DNA of 57,087 nucleotides, taken from the NCBI GenBank assembly GCA_020852275.1, contig JADZBE010000003.1, positions 1 through 57,087 on the forward strand, in the 5' to 3' direction. The notes under the pieces were generated by a model. That model was not told where the DNA came from and made no database searches. It saw nothing but the letters and a program-made list of their open reading frames with translations. A program made the translations under genes and the position numbers. Shown here in pieces: positions 37,703 through 45,426 of the stretch (its first letter is position 1; each line of letters begins with the position of its first letter). This DNA comes from Phycisphaerales bacterium (lineage in GTDB: Bacteria; Planctomycetota; Phycisphaerae; UBA1845).

Positions 37703-38572
37703 TCATCCGCAGTCCGCCGTCTTGGTCTTCTGGCAGTTCGGCGGGTCGATCAGCCGGACCGTTTGCGCGCCAGCGCGGCCGGGCAGCGACAGCTTGGCCT
37801 TGTCGCCGTTGATCGTCGCGGTGAAGTACTCGCCGTTGACCGTCAGCCGCGCCGTCTCGCCGTCGTGTGACTCGTCTGCCATGCGCACCGTCGCCTTGAG
37901 CTGACCGTTGCGGCAGCGGGCCTTGAGCTTGAGCACGTCGGCCGTGTCCGGTCGGGCGGCGATGGCGCGGAGCGAAGCCGTCAGGCGGATCGTGCCCAGG
38001 TCGGGGTTGTTGGGGTCCAGCGGCTCCTCGATGTCGAGGCTGCCGGTCAGGACGATCTGCGTGCTCTCGACGGCGATCGTGCCGGAGATGTCGCCCGTCG
38101 CCGGCGGCTGCGTGTCGAGGAAGAAGTTCGCCGAGCAGGGGTAGCCGAAAGACTGGAACGTCGAGCACATGACGCCCGTGGCCTCGTAGGCGATCGTGCC
38201 TTCTTTCACGTAGTCCGCGCCGAACACCGTGAAGTTCGCGCCGCTCATGGCGGCGAACGGTTCCGGCTCGCCGACGTGCAGGACGGCCACGCCGGTTCCG
38301 GTGGCGAAGATGTCGCCGAGGAATCCGTAGTCGAGGTGCAGGTCGATGTTGTCGCGGACGCGGATGGCGAAGTCCTCGAGCGAGATCTCGCGCGGAGCGT
38401 CGGGACAGTCGAACGCCGCGGTGATGAAGCCCTCGAGCGCGGAGGTGTCCGAGTCGCACTCGGAGAGGATGCACAGCTCGACCCGCGCGCTCGATGCGTT
38501 CGGGTCAATCTGGAACTCGATCCCGCCCGCGATCATCGCCGTCGCCGCCCACGCCGTCGTTAGCATACCCAT
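37703..38572 (-). CDS. Secreted protein with shared Cys-containing C-terminal module
   Basis: A 289-residue protein with a short signal peptide (about 1-20), a beta-rich body of unknown function (about 25-205; SANFFLDTQPPATGDISGTI, LDPNNPDLGTIRLTASL) and a C-terminal domain (about 212-289). The last part, LKLKARCRNGQLKATVRMAD onward to NCQKTKTADCG, aligns closely with the end of the M14 carboxypeptidase at 22807 and less closely with the end of the HAF protein at 45427. The start is the ATG at 38572, after a G-rich ribosome site; the frame is open for 45 more codons. The module may be a sorting, anchoring or binding domain; that is inference. Confidence 0.75.
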   Translation of the reverse strand: MGMLTTAWAATAMIAGGIEFQIDPNASSARVELCILSECDSDTSALEGFITAAFDCPDAPREISLEDFAIRVRDNIDLHLDYGFLGDIFATGTGVAVLHVGEPEPFAAMSGANFTVFGADYVKEGTIAYEATGVMCSTFQSFGYPCSANFFLDTQPPATGDISGTIAVESTQIVLTGSLDIEEPLDPNNPDLGTIRLTASLRAIAARPDTADVLKLKARCRNGQLKATVRMADESHDGETARLTVNGEYFTATINGDKAKLSLPGRAGAQTVRLIDPPNCQKTKTADCG

Positions 38573-38885
38573 GCCTGCTTCCCCCCTTTTTGCCGAGTCA
38601 GATCGCTTCGGCCGCGTGCGCGACGCACGCGCCTCCCGTCTCGTGTACGCAGGAGCCTGCGGCCCACGTAACTCCGCCATTCTAGCAAGAAGCGGCGCGG
38701 GACTCAAAGCGGTCCGCGGCGTTCATGAACGTCGTGACAGCGGACTTCGCGTCGCCGCGCGCGGAGCCGCGCGGCCGACGCATGGTACGCCGATGAAAAA
38801 AGGGCGGCACGGATCTCCGAGGCGTGGTCTTTTCCCGGAAACTTCCTGTGCCAAGCCCTGTTAGTCAGATTCCTGCCGCGTGCCG

Positions 38886-39311
38886 TTATGCGGACTTCAC
38901 TGCGATCTTGCGCGGCAGAACGGAAGCCCGCTTGGGCAAGCGCAAAGTCAGCACGCCGTGGCGCGTTTCTCCCGCGATCTGCTGTACGTCAATGTCCTCG
39001 CCGATGCGGAAGGTCCGGCAGAAACTACCCACGCCGTATTCCCGCAGCAGCGGTCGGGCGCCTTCCTTCAGCCGCGGAGCGACCTTCGCGCACACCGTCA
39101 ATTCGCCCCGATCGAAACTGATGTCGATGTCCTCCGCGCTCGCGCCGGGGACCTCGGCCACGAGCAACAGCTCGCCGGCCTTCTCGATGATATCCACGAC
39201 GGGGCGATACGTCGCCTCGTTGCAGTCGCACTCGGCGTGCGTACCACGGTCCGAGCCGCGCGCCGTCTGATCGAGATCCTGCTTCTTCTGAATATCGCAA
39301 CAAGCGGTCAT
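38886..39311 (-). CDS. Small heat-shock protein Hsp20
   Basis: A 141-residue small heat-shock protein, an ATP-independent holdase in the cytoplasm. The alpha-crystallin domain (about 37-130) shows EKAGELLLVAEVPGASAEDI, FDRGELTVCAK and the closing HGVLTLRLPKRA. The N-terminus is short and contains a Cys/Asp-rich stretch (ECDCNEATYRPVVDI). The start is the ATG at 39311 after AGGAAA; the frame is open for 11 more codons. It lies 150 bases downstream of a second hsp20 gene on the same strand, so a shared transcript is likely. Confidence 0.9.
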   Translation of the reverse strand: MTACCDIQKKQDLDQTARGSDRGTHAECDCNEATYRPVVDIIEKAGELLLVAEVPGASAEDIDISFDRGELTVCAKVAPRLKEGARPLLREYGVGSFCRTFRIGEDIDVQQIAGETRHGVLTLRLPKRASVLPRKIAVKSA

Positions 39312-39461
39312 GGTTGTTTCCTTTCTTGCATCCTGCCTTCGCAACCTGCTCCAGCAGCGCGACGGTGTGGAATCGTTCGGCGAAAACGAAACGCCGAAAC
39401 GCCAAAATGATGGACTACCGCAATGCCGAAATCGGGGGCTCGACGCGCTCAGCGCGCCGCC

Positions 39462-39899
39462 TCAGTTGTTCTTGATGGCGATCGTCCTCGCCATCGCCTC
39501 CGGGCTTTTCGGCAGCCGAACGGTCAGCACGCCGTTTTTCAGCACGGCCTCCACCTTTTCGGCATCCACGGCGGCCGGCAGCGTGATCATCCGGGAAAAT
39601 TCGCCCGTCCCGCGCTCGCGCCGGTGGATGACTTCGTCCTTGAACTGCGTCTCGCCGCGAGAGCCCTTGAGCGTCAGCTCCTGCCCGACAACCTGCAGCT
39701 CAATGTCCTTCAGCTCAATGCCCGGCAGCTCGGCCTCGACGTAGTAATTCTGGCCGTCCTCCCAGGCGTTGATCGGGGGAAATGCCGCACGCCGCGGCAG
39801 CCCGAAGCGCTCGCCCCAGCCGGCGCCGTCAAAAAGCCGGTCCATCTCGCGCCGCAGTTCATTGAACGTCGCCAAAGGCGCCATACGTCTGATCAACAT
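39462..39899 (-). CDS. Small heat-shock protein Hsp20
   Basis: A 145-residue Hsp20 closer to the common bacterial type than its neighbour: N-terminal FNELRREMDRLFDGAGW, alpha-crystallin domain (about 42-138) with NYYVEAELPGIELKDIELQV, the RGTGEFSRMITLPAAVD loop and the ending KNGVLTVRLPKSPE. It should bind unfolding proteins under stress. The ATG at 39899 follows AAGGAGT at about 10 bases. A near-perfect sigma-54 promoter lies 88 bases upstream of the start, suggesting enhancer-dependent control of both hsp20 genes. No CIRCE or HAIR operator was seen. Confidence 0.92.
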   Translation of the reverse strand: MLIRRMAPLATFNELRREMDRLFDGAGWGERFGLPRRAAFPPINAWEDGQNYYVEAELPGIELKDIELQVVGQELTLKGSRGETQFKDEVIHRRERGTGEFSRMITLPAAVDAEKVEAVLKNGVLTVRLPKSPEAMARTIAIKNN

Positions 39900-40571
39900 G
39901 GTGGTGTACTCCTTGCTTCAAGTGCATGTGCGTCAGCGGCCGCCGCGCGGCGCTGCTGACGGGCATTTCATGCCGGCCTGGAAATGAGCAAGCCGTGTGC
40001 CAATCCACGCGATTTCCCGCGAATCCCGTAAACCCTTGCGATTCGCCGGTTTGGGATCGCGTCGTCCGAATACCTGCAATCGCGGACACACGCCGACTGC
40101 CAACTTGGCGGAGTCCGCGCGGTTTTCATGCCAGAATGAACAGGGGTCGAGAGTGCCAACAATGCGGCACTTGAAGCGCAAGCTGGACCCGCCGACTCAA
40201 CCAGGGCAGATGCACCCCGGCAGCCGACGCGCACGAAAAATCGGGGCGCGAAGGTGGAGGGGTGTCGGGTATCGAACACACGGGCCTCCGCGCCCCCGGG
40301 ATCCTCGGCACGGCGCGAAGGGCTGAGTTTTCGCGCCGCGGTCTCGTCCGGGGTGGGCCGGGACGAGTCGAGGATGCCCTTGGAAAGTACGTCCCGCCAC
40401 GCCACGATTTCTTACGCGCCAAGAAGAAAACCCGCGCAATTCCAGCCTCGCCGCGCCGGGGCACGCTTGACGGACAGTCGCAAACGCTCATAGAACTGGC
40501 GGCGCGGCGGTCGACTGGCGCGGTTCGTGGAGCATGAATCGCGGCATCTCATGAAAGGCGGGTACTTCGAC
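39900..40571. other. Intergenic region between hsp20 and the lipoprotein gene
   Basis: This holds the sigma-54-like promoter at 39987-40002 and a small dyad, AGTGCC-N8-GGCACT (40152-40171). There are GC-rich motifs with GCGAAGGGCTGAGTTTTCGC (about 40316-40335) that resemble arms of the composite repeats elsewhere. The frames of about 145 and 121 codons here have no protein-like features and no ribosome sites, so no gene is called. Confidence 0.55.
39987..40002 (-). promoter_or_regulatory. Sigma-54-type promoter upstream of the hsp20 genes
   Basis: The minus strand reads TGGCAC-ACGGC-TTGCT, matching the -24/-12 consensus TGGCAC-N5-TTGCW at every fixed position. Transcription would begin near 39976, about 77 bases before the hsp20 start. 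No enhancer-binding protein gene is in the window. Confidence 0.6.
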
Positions 40572-41078
40572 ATGAATCGACACTCGGGTCCTTCGGCGGG
40601 GATGACGTTCCTCCTCGCCGGAGCAAGTCTGCTGGTCGGCCATTTCGCGGGCTGTGCCGTGGGGGATGGCGGCGGGGGCGGCGGCGGCGGCGGCAACTTC
40701 AACCGCAACTCGAATTCCAACACCAATTCCAACAACAATGCCAACCTCAATGCCAATGAGAATGTCAACGACAACGATGGCGGCGGCACTTCGCTGGCCG
40801 TTCAGCTCTCCGTCTCCAACCAGACGCCCGGACTCTTCGAACAGGTGCTCTTTACCTGCAGCCTGACCGGACAGCCGCCCGAAGGCGACGTGCTCTTTAA
40901 CTTCTTCCCCGACGAGGAAGGCCGGCTCGACGCGAACGGGTTCAGCGGCACGGCCGTGTTCATCGTGCAGGAAGAAGACCTCGGTCGCACGTTCTCCTAC
41001 CAGTGCGAAGCGACAACGGATACCGAAGCGGGCCCGCCGTCCAACACCGTGACGATCTCGCCGACGCTTTCGCCGTGA
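40572..41078 (+). CDS. Lipoprotein with Gly/Asn linker
   Basis: A 168-residue predicted lipoprotein. The signal peptide ends in a lipobox-like LVGHFAGC (Cys at about residue 28). It is followed by a run of Gly, then a repetitive linker of Asn with Ser, Thr, Ala, Leu and Glu (about 42-73), and a small Ig-like beta domain (about 78-168; QLSVSNQTPGLFEQVLFTC and FSYQCEATTD, with two Cys that may form a disulphide). Poly-Asn linkers directly after the lipidated Cys are, from memory, typical of planctomycete lipoproteins. I chose the ATG at 40572, nine bases after AAAGGCGGG; in-frame starts at 40527 and 40551 are possible. Function unknown. Confidence 0.75.
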   Translation: MNRHSGPSAGMTFLLAGASLLVGHFAGCAVGDGGGGGGGGGNFNRNSNSNTNSNNNANLNANENVNDNDGGGTSLAVQLSVSNQTPGLFEQVLFTCSLTGQPPEGDVLFNFFPDEEGRLDANGFSGTAVFIVQEEDLGRTFSYQCEATTDTEAGPPSNTVTISPTLSP

Positions 41079-41463
41079 GGCGGAAGGCAGGGGACGAGGC
41101 AACAGGGCAACAAGGCAACCTGGCAGCAAGGCTTCAGGGCATCGAGGCAACAAGGCATCGAGGCACCGAGGCAAGAGCAAACCGCGCCGCGCCCGTAAGG
41201 AAGCGGTTCTTCAGACGCGATTCGACCGGGCAATCGGGGACTAGGGCATCGAGGCAAGGAGGCGGGTGGCACGGGTCCGCAGCAGCGGACCCGTGTTGTC
41301 GTCATGCGCGGTCCGAAACCTGAAAAAGCAAGGCCTAGGAGCCGGCCCCGCCCCGGGTTCTGCTGATCGAGCCCACGCCGCGCCGGCTCGTTACACTGCA
41401 CCGGCTCGTCGCGAAGAGCCGGCCCGCCTGCCGTGGCCGCGGGCACAGGAGGATGTCCGATCA
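41079..41463. repeat. Low-complexity GGCAACAAGGCA repeats
   Basis: From 41092 to 41180 and again at about 41240-41262 the sequence is a degenerate array of 8-9 base units (AGGCAACA, GGGCATCG, AGGCACCG). At 41270-41295 the hairpin CACGGGTCCGC-AGCA-GCGGACCCGTG has an 11-bp perfect stem. No gene is supported before the ligase start at 41464. Confidence 0.75.
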
Positions 41464-42315
41464 TTGGATGCGTCCGCGCTACATCTGCGATTCCTCGACG
41501 ACGGCGCGCTGCCGGGCGCGGAGAACATGGCGCGCGACGAGGCGCTGCTGACCCGCGTCGGCGCAGGCCAATCTCCTCCGACGCTGCGGCTGTATCAGTG
41601 GCGCGAGCCGACGATCTCCCTCGGCTATTTCCAGCATTTCGCCGACGTGGCCCGGCTTGATCCTCCGCTGCGTGAACTGGCCGTCGTCCGGCGCCTCACC
41701 GGGGGGGGGGCGATTCTCCACGACCTGGAGCTGACATACTCCCTCGCGCTGCCGCTGGGACACGCGCTGCTTTCGGCCGGTCCCAACGCGCTCTACGCAC
41801 GAGCGCACGACGCCGTGATCCGCTGCTTTGCGGCACTCGACGTGCCCGCCTGGCGGGGCTGCGCGAGCGACGATTCCGGCGCGGCGAAAGGGCCTTTCTT
41901 CTGCTTCGCCCGCCGGCACTGCTTCGACGTGCTGGTGGGCGGGGACAAGCTCGCCGGCAGCGCCCAGCGCCGCACGACTCGCGCCATCCTCCAGCACGGC
42001 AGCCTCATCGTCGCCGGCCGCTTCGCTCAGCAACCCGCCGCGCGCCTCCCCCTCTCAAGCGCCCACGCCATCGAGACCCTCCGGGCATCCTTCCCCGCGC
42101 ACCTCGCCGCAACCTTCGCCGACAGCCCAGCCGCAACCCTCGCCGACAGCCCAGCAGCAGCGGCCCCCAACAGCCCGACCGCATCCCTGTCCAACATCCC
42201 GGCCGCCGGCATCCGTCTCGTCATCCAGGCCAGCGCATGGAGCAACGAAGAACTCTCCGCCGCATCCGACCTCGTTCCCAAGTACGCGGGCGAGGCGTGG
42301 ACGCGAAGGGTTTAA
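41464..42315 (+). CDS. Lipoate-protein ligase/octanoyltransferase family protein
   Basis: A 283-residue protein with the BPL/LPL catalytic fold, which attaches lipoate or octanoate to a Lys of lipoyl domains. Family motifs: GAENMARDEALL (about 15-26), LYQWREPTISLGYFQ (about 40-54), VRRLTGGGAILHDLELTYSL (about 74-93) and the Lys-containing GDKLAGSAQRRT (about 159-170), with Lys161 or so as the catalytic Lys. Whether it is LplA- or LipM-like cannot be told. A tandem stretch, SPAATLADSPAAAAPNSP (about 222-240), interrupts the C-terminal part. A run of ten G (41701-41710) encodes the key GGG. I use the TTG at 41464 after AGGAGG; the start is uncertain. Confidence 0.82.
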   Translation: MDASALHLRFLDDGALPGAENMARDEALLTRVGAGQSPPTLRLYQWREPTISLGYFQHFADVARLDPPLRELAVVRRLTGGGAILHDLELTYSLALPLGHALLSAGPNALYARAHDAVIRCFAALDVPAWRGCASDDSGAAKGPFFCFARRHCFDVLVGGDKLAGSAQRRTTRAILQHGSLIVAGRFAQQPAARLPLSSAHAIETLRASFPAHLAATFADSPAATLADSPAAAAPNSPTASLSNIPAAGIRLVIQASAWSNEELSAASDLVPKYAGEAWTRRV

Positions 42316-42361
42316 ATGGAAGCTCGATGGCGGTTCGGTGGAAGCTCGCTGAAGGGAAACT

Positions 42362-42440
42362 GGGTGGCACGGTCTGGCGTACTCGCCAGGCCGTGGGGAG
42401 CGGGGTAAGACCATGGCGAGCGGAGTACCGTTGACTATGC
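42362..42440. repeat. GTGGCACGGTCTGGCGTACTC element
   Basis: This reads GTGGCACGGTCTGGCGTACT, then CGCCAGGCCGTGG and ACCATGGCGAGCGGAGTACC. It is the reverse of 22080-22155. Its core (CGGTCTGGCGTCCTCGCCAG) also appears inside the M56 coding sequence at about 20349-20370. The rest of the gap 42316-42513 has no gene. Confidence 0.8.
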
Positions 42441-42513
42441 CTCGCGCCGCGGCGACGCATGCTCACGCGGAGTACCGCGATGAGCGTGCAAGCCGCCCGG
42501 GTAGATGGCTAAT

Positions 42514-42954
42514 CTATCCGACCGCACCCTCTCCTTGAGCCAGCCATTGCGACGGACTCCAAACCTTGAGGATGGGCGTCAACCGCGTGAGATGTTCGTG
42601 GTCGAGTGAAATGAGCGTACAGCCGTGGATCACCGCGACCGCCGCATACACTGCGTCGGCGCCTCGTAGGCCATGTTCGGCGGCAAGGGCCGACGCATGA
42701 ATGGCCACAGGAGCGTCCAACGCGATCCAGCGGACGAACGGAAGCGCCGCCAGCGCCCGCGAGTACTCAAACCCCAGCGCCCGGTCCTTGCGAACCCGGC
42801 TGATGGCCCCGGCAACTTCGACGCGCAGCAGTGTCGGCAGAATGACGGTATCGCCACTCTCGGCGATGCGGTTGAGGAATGTCCGGCTGGTCTCGCTGTG
42901 CGCCTCCGCAGGCGAATCAGCATTGACCCAGACACTGGCGTCGATCGTCAGCAT
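42514..42954 (-). CDS. PIN-domain toxin (VapC-like)
   Basis: A 146-residue PIN-domain protein, probably a ribonuclease toxin. Acidic residues expected for metal binding are the Asp in MLTIDASVWVNAD (residue 5), Glu in LRVEVAGAI (about 46), Asp in RGADAVYAAVA (about 99) and Asp in TLISLDHEHLTRL (about 117). The small gene 25 bases upstream on the same strand is the likely antitoxin. The start is the ATG at 42954. The pair lies in a repeat-rich gap between unrelated genes, as usual for mobile toxin-antitoxin modules. Confidence 0.8.
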   Translation of the reverse strand: MLTIDASVWVNADSPAEAHSETSRTFLNRIAESGDTVILPTLLRVEVAGAISRVRKDRALGFEYSRALAALPFVRWIALDAPVAIHASALAAEHGLRGADAVYAAVAVIHGCTLISLDHEHLTRLTPILKVWSPSQWLAQGEGAVG

Positions 42955-42979
42955 GATTGCTTCGTCGGCCGAAATGGCT

Positions 42980-43213
42980 CTACCTTCTCATCGCGCAGAC
43001 CGCCTCCGTAAGCGATTCACCGTTGGAAGCGGAGGCGAGGCGCTCGCCGATGCGGCGGAATTCCCGCCACGCGGCGGCCGTATCACCGCGCGCCGCCTCC
43101 GTCGCCAGCACCACGTCAGCCACGCGCGGGACGAGATACTCCAACAGCCGAACCCGGTCGAGCGGACCCAAGGCATCGACCATCGCTTCAATCTGTTTGA
43201 GCGCATCCTGCAT
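42980..43213 (-). CDS. Putative antitoxin of the PIN toxin
   Basis: A 77-residue, mostly helical protein (MQDALKQIEAMVDALGPLDR at the start, then LLEYLVPRVADVVLATEAAR). No ribbon-helix-helix or AbrB motif is obvious, so DNA binding is not evident. Size, order and the 25-base gap before the PIN gene are those of an antitoxin. The ATG is at 43213. It could instead be an unrelated small gene; the pairing is inferred from context. Confidence 0.6.
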   Translation of the reverse strand: MQDALKQIEAMVDALGPLDRVRLLEYLVPRVADVVLATEAARGDTAAAWREFRRIGERLASASNGESLTEAVCAMRR

Positions 43214-43374
43214 GAATCAAGCATACCTCGGGACTGCGGATTCGGAAAGCGCCTGCGGGCTGTCGCTCCCGCGGAAACGCCACGCCTGAAGCCACGGCGC
43301 GGGGGCCACGCGCGAGCCGATTCGCCGATCGGGCCAGCGGCAGCGACCGCTTCCCCGCCGGCGTGAGGTTCTGG

Positions 43375-43403
43375 TTCGGCGAATGCGACCGGCCGGCTAT
43401 AAT
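43375..43403 (+). promoter_or_regulatory. Promoter upstream of the DUF362 gene
   Basis: A perfect TATAAT -10 box lies at 43398-43403, with a weak TTCGGC -35 box at 43375-43380 and a 17-base spacer. Transcription would start near 43410, giving a leader of almost 190 bases before the DUF362 start codon. The rest of 43214-43374 holds no gene. Confidence 0.5.
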
Positions 43404-43523
43404 CGGACAGTATGTTCGCCGCCGCGATACGAAAGTGCCGGGAAAATGCCGCGAGGGAATCGGGAGCACGATCTCCCGCTCCCCGTTGTGCCCGGTCAAG
43501 AAAAACCCGGAAGACGTAAGGAG

Positions 43524-43596
43524 ATACCCGAGTACCCGACACCCGATACCCGATACCCGATACCCGATTACCTGATACCAGAGTACCCGATACCCG
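43524..43596 (+). repeat. ACCCGAT heptamer array between ribosome site and start codon
   Basis: About nine degenerate copies of ACCCGAT (with ATACCCG, GTACCCG and ACACCCG variants) run right up to the ATG at 43597. An ideal Shine-Dalgarno AAGGAG lies at 43518-43523, immediately before the array. If the array is removed, AAGGAG-ATACCCG-ATG has a normal 7-base spacing, so the array looks like an expansion of the spacer. Confidence 0.8.
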
Positions 43597-44892
43597 ATGA
43601 ACCCATCCAAAGTCGCCATCGTACGAACCTCGCCGCAAACCGTCCTCGACGACTACGCCCGCGTCATGCGCCTCGCCGGCTATCAGGCCGTGCTTGACCC
43701 GGCCGTGGACACCGCGCTCAAAGTCAACATCTCATGGCACTTCTTCTACCCGGCCACCTCGACCACGCCGTGGCAGCTTGAGGGCGTGATCCGCGCGATG
43801 CTCGCCGACGGGTACAAGAAAGAACTGATCCACGCCTGCCACAACCGCACGGTCGTCATCGACGCCCGCCTCGGCGAGCGCGAGAACAAGCAGGTCAACG
43901 TCGTCGAGGCACACGGCCTGCGCAACGTGCACCTGTACGAGCCGGACAACGAGTGGATCAACGTGCGCGACGCGGTGGGCGACCTGACGAAGGAGTTCCT
44001 CTGCCTCAACGAGGTGTACCCCAAGGGCTTCTCGATTCCGCGGCGCTTCATCGGCGAGAACATCGTCCACCTGCCGACGGTCAAGACGCACATCTTCACC
44101 ACCATGACCGGCGCGATGAAGAACGCCTTCGGAGGCCTGCTCAACGAGCATCGCCACTGGACGCACCCGGTCATCCACGAAACGCTCGTCGATCTGCTGA
44201 TGATCCAGAAGAAGATTCACCGCGGCCTGTTCGCGGTCATGGACGGCACGTTCGCCGGCGACGGACCGGGTCCGCGGTGCATGGTGCCCTATGTCAAGAA
44301 CGTTCTGTTGGCGTCGAGCGATCAGGTGGCGATCGACGCGGCCGCGGCGAAGCTGATGGGATTTGATCCGCTGCGCGACGTGAAGTTCATCCGCCTGGCG
44401 CACGAGCGCGGACTCGGCTGCGGCGATCCGAGGCAGATCGAGTTCGTCGGCGATCTCGACGCGGCCGCGGAGAACTGGCACTTCACCGGCCCGTTCAAGA
44501 AGATGACCTTCGCCTCGCGCATGCAGCATCGGATTTACTGGGGGAGCCTGAAGAAACCGCTGGAATGGTCGCTGAAAACGTGGCTCGCGCCGTGGTCCTA
44601 CATCGCCAGCGTGATCTACCACGACTGGTTCTGGTACCCCGTGCTGGGCCGCGCCCGCGTGAAGGCCGCCGTGTCCTCCGTCTGGGGCCGGCTGTTTCAC
44701 AACTGGGAGAAGGTCACGCCCACCGAGCACGGCTACACCGACCTCGGCCCCGCGCCGACCGAAGGCGTGGTGCGCAGCTTCCTCGGCACCCTGGGTCTGG
44801 GGCTTAAGATCCTCTGGACCTGCGTGAAAGAAGCGCCGGAGTTTGCGATGAAGAAGATCAGGCGGGAGACGGCATCAGAGCCGCGCGGGTAA
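43597..44892 (+). CDS. DUF362-domain protein
   Basis: A 431-residue protein with the DUF362 domain over about 5-290. Typical segments are KVAIVRTSPQTVLDDYARVM, KVNISWHFFYPATSTTPWQL, NIVHLPTVKTHIFTTMTGAM, KNAFGGLLNEHRHWTH and the Asp/Gly-rich DGTFAGDGPGPR. Some DUF362 proteins carry ferredoxin domains; this one lacks Cys clusters and ends instead in an aromatic region with one or two membrane-seeking helices (about 320-420; LAPWSYIASVIYHDWFWYPV). Function unknown. The ATG at 43597 gives the expected start, but its ribosome site is displaced 73 bases upstream by a tandem repeat. Confidence 0.82.
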   Translation: MNPSKVAIVRTSPQTVLDDYARVMRLAGYQAVLDPAVDTALKVNISWHFFYPATSTTPWQLEGVIRAMLADGYKKELIHACHNRTVVIDARLGERENKQVNVVEAHGLRNVHLYEPDNEWINVRDAVGDLTKEFLCLNEVYPKGFSIPRRFIGENIVHLPTVKTHIFTTMTGAMKNAFGGLLNEHRHWTHPVIHETLVDLLMIQKKIHRGLFAVMDGTFAGDGPGPRCMVPYVKNVLLASSDQVAIDAAAAKLMGFDPLRDVKFIRLAHERGLGCGDPRQIEFVGDLDAAAENWHFTGPFKKMTFASRMQHRIYWGSLKKPLEWSLKTWLAPWSYIASVIYHDWFWYPVLGRARVKAAVSSVWGRLFHNWEKVTPTEHGYTDLGPAPTEGVVRSFLGTLGLGLKILWTCVKEAPEFAMKKIRRETASEPRG

Positions 44893-44908
44893 GCAAGCAG
44901 CTCCTTCC

Positions 44909-45030
44909 GTGTGCCACTGCTCTGCGAGCAGTGCATCTCGCCGTGTGCCACTGCGCTGTGAGCAGTGCATCTCGCCTTGGAACGCAAGCAGGCGGGCTCC
45001 ACGAGCCGCGGACTTCAGTCCGCGCGGGTG
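44909..45030. repeat. Hairpin repeats between genes
   Basis: Two tandem copies of GTGTGCCACTGCTCTGCGAG-CAGTGCATCTCGCC lie at about 44909-44975, the family also at 35281-35360. At 45003-45028 is GAGCCGCGGACTTCAGTCCG, a dyad that recurs in altered form at 56501-56522. Confidence 0.75.
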
Positions 45031-45068
45031 ATCGGATACAATCCCCTGCCCGGCCAGGGAGACTGGCG

Positions 45069-45332
45069 ATGCGACCTGCTGACCTGCTGGACCGCCCCGA
45101 AGGCAAACCCATCAAACCCTTCCGCCTGCACCAAAGCGACGGCACCTTGCTCGAAGTCCAAGAGCCCGGGATGGTCATCGTTGGCCGCGCTTCTGCGGTG
45201 CTTCCAAGCCGATTCAGCAAGGACGACGATCGTCGCCGCATCGCCGAACACTGGAAGACGGTTTCCCTGATGCACAGCGTGCCGTTCAGCGTGATCGACG
45301 AGTGCTTGAATGGAATGTCAACGCGACGATAG
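45069..45332 (+). CDS. Small planctomycete-type hypothetical protein
   Basis: An 87-residue protein. The pattern KPIKPFRLHQSDGTLLEVQE followed by MVIVGRASAV and later TVSLMHSVPF is, from memory, that of a small protein family frequent in planctomycetes (PFRPFRIHLTDGxxxEVxHP-like). Function unknown. The ATG at 45069 has GGGAG eight bases upstream, which decides the start over in-frame codons further up that would read through the repeats at 44909-45030. Confidence 0.75.
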   Translation: MRPADLLDRPEGKPIKPFRLHQSDGTLLEVQEPGMVIVGRASAVLPSRFSKDDDRRRIAEHWKTVSLMHSVPFSVIDECLNGMSTRR

Positions 45333-45426
45333 TCCGTTCGCGTCGCCTGACGCGCAAGCCACAGCACCCCGTTGCGCGACGGGTTGATCAACCACACTTT
45401 CCGCGCGCTCGCCCCGAGCATCATGA

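Noticed and set aside
40152..40171. CIRCE-like dyad near the hsp20 genes
   Set aside because: Only six-base arms (AGTGCC/GGCACT) with an 8-base spacer; it does not match the CIRCE consensus and is 250 bases from the gene.
39968..40405. Minus-strand frame of 145 codons upstream of hsp20
   Set aside because: No ribosome site, no recognisable motif, and it overlaps the sigma-54-like promoter; composition is that of intergenic DNA.
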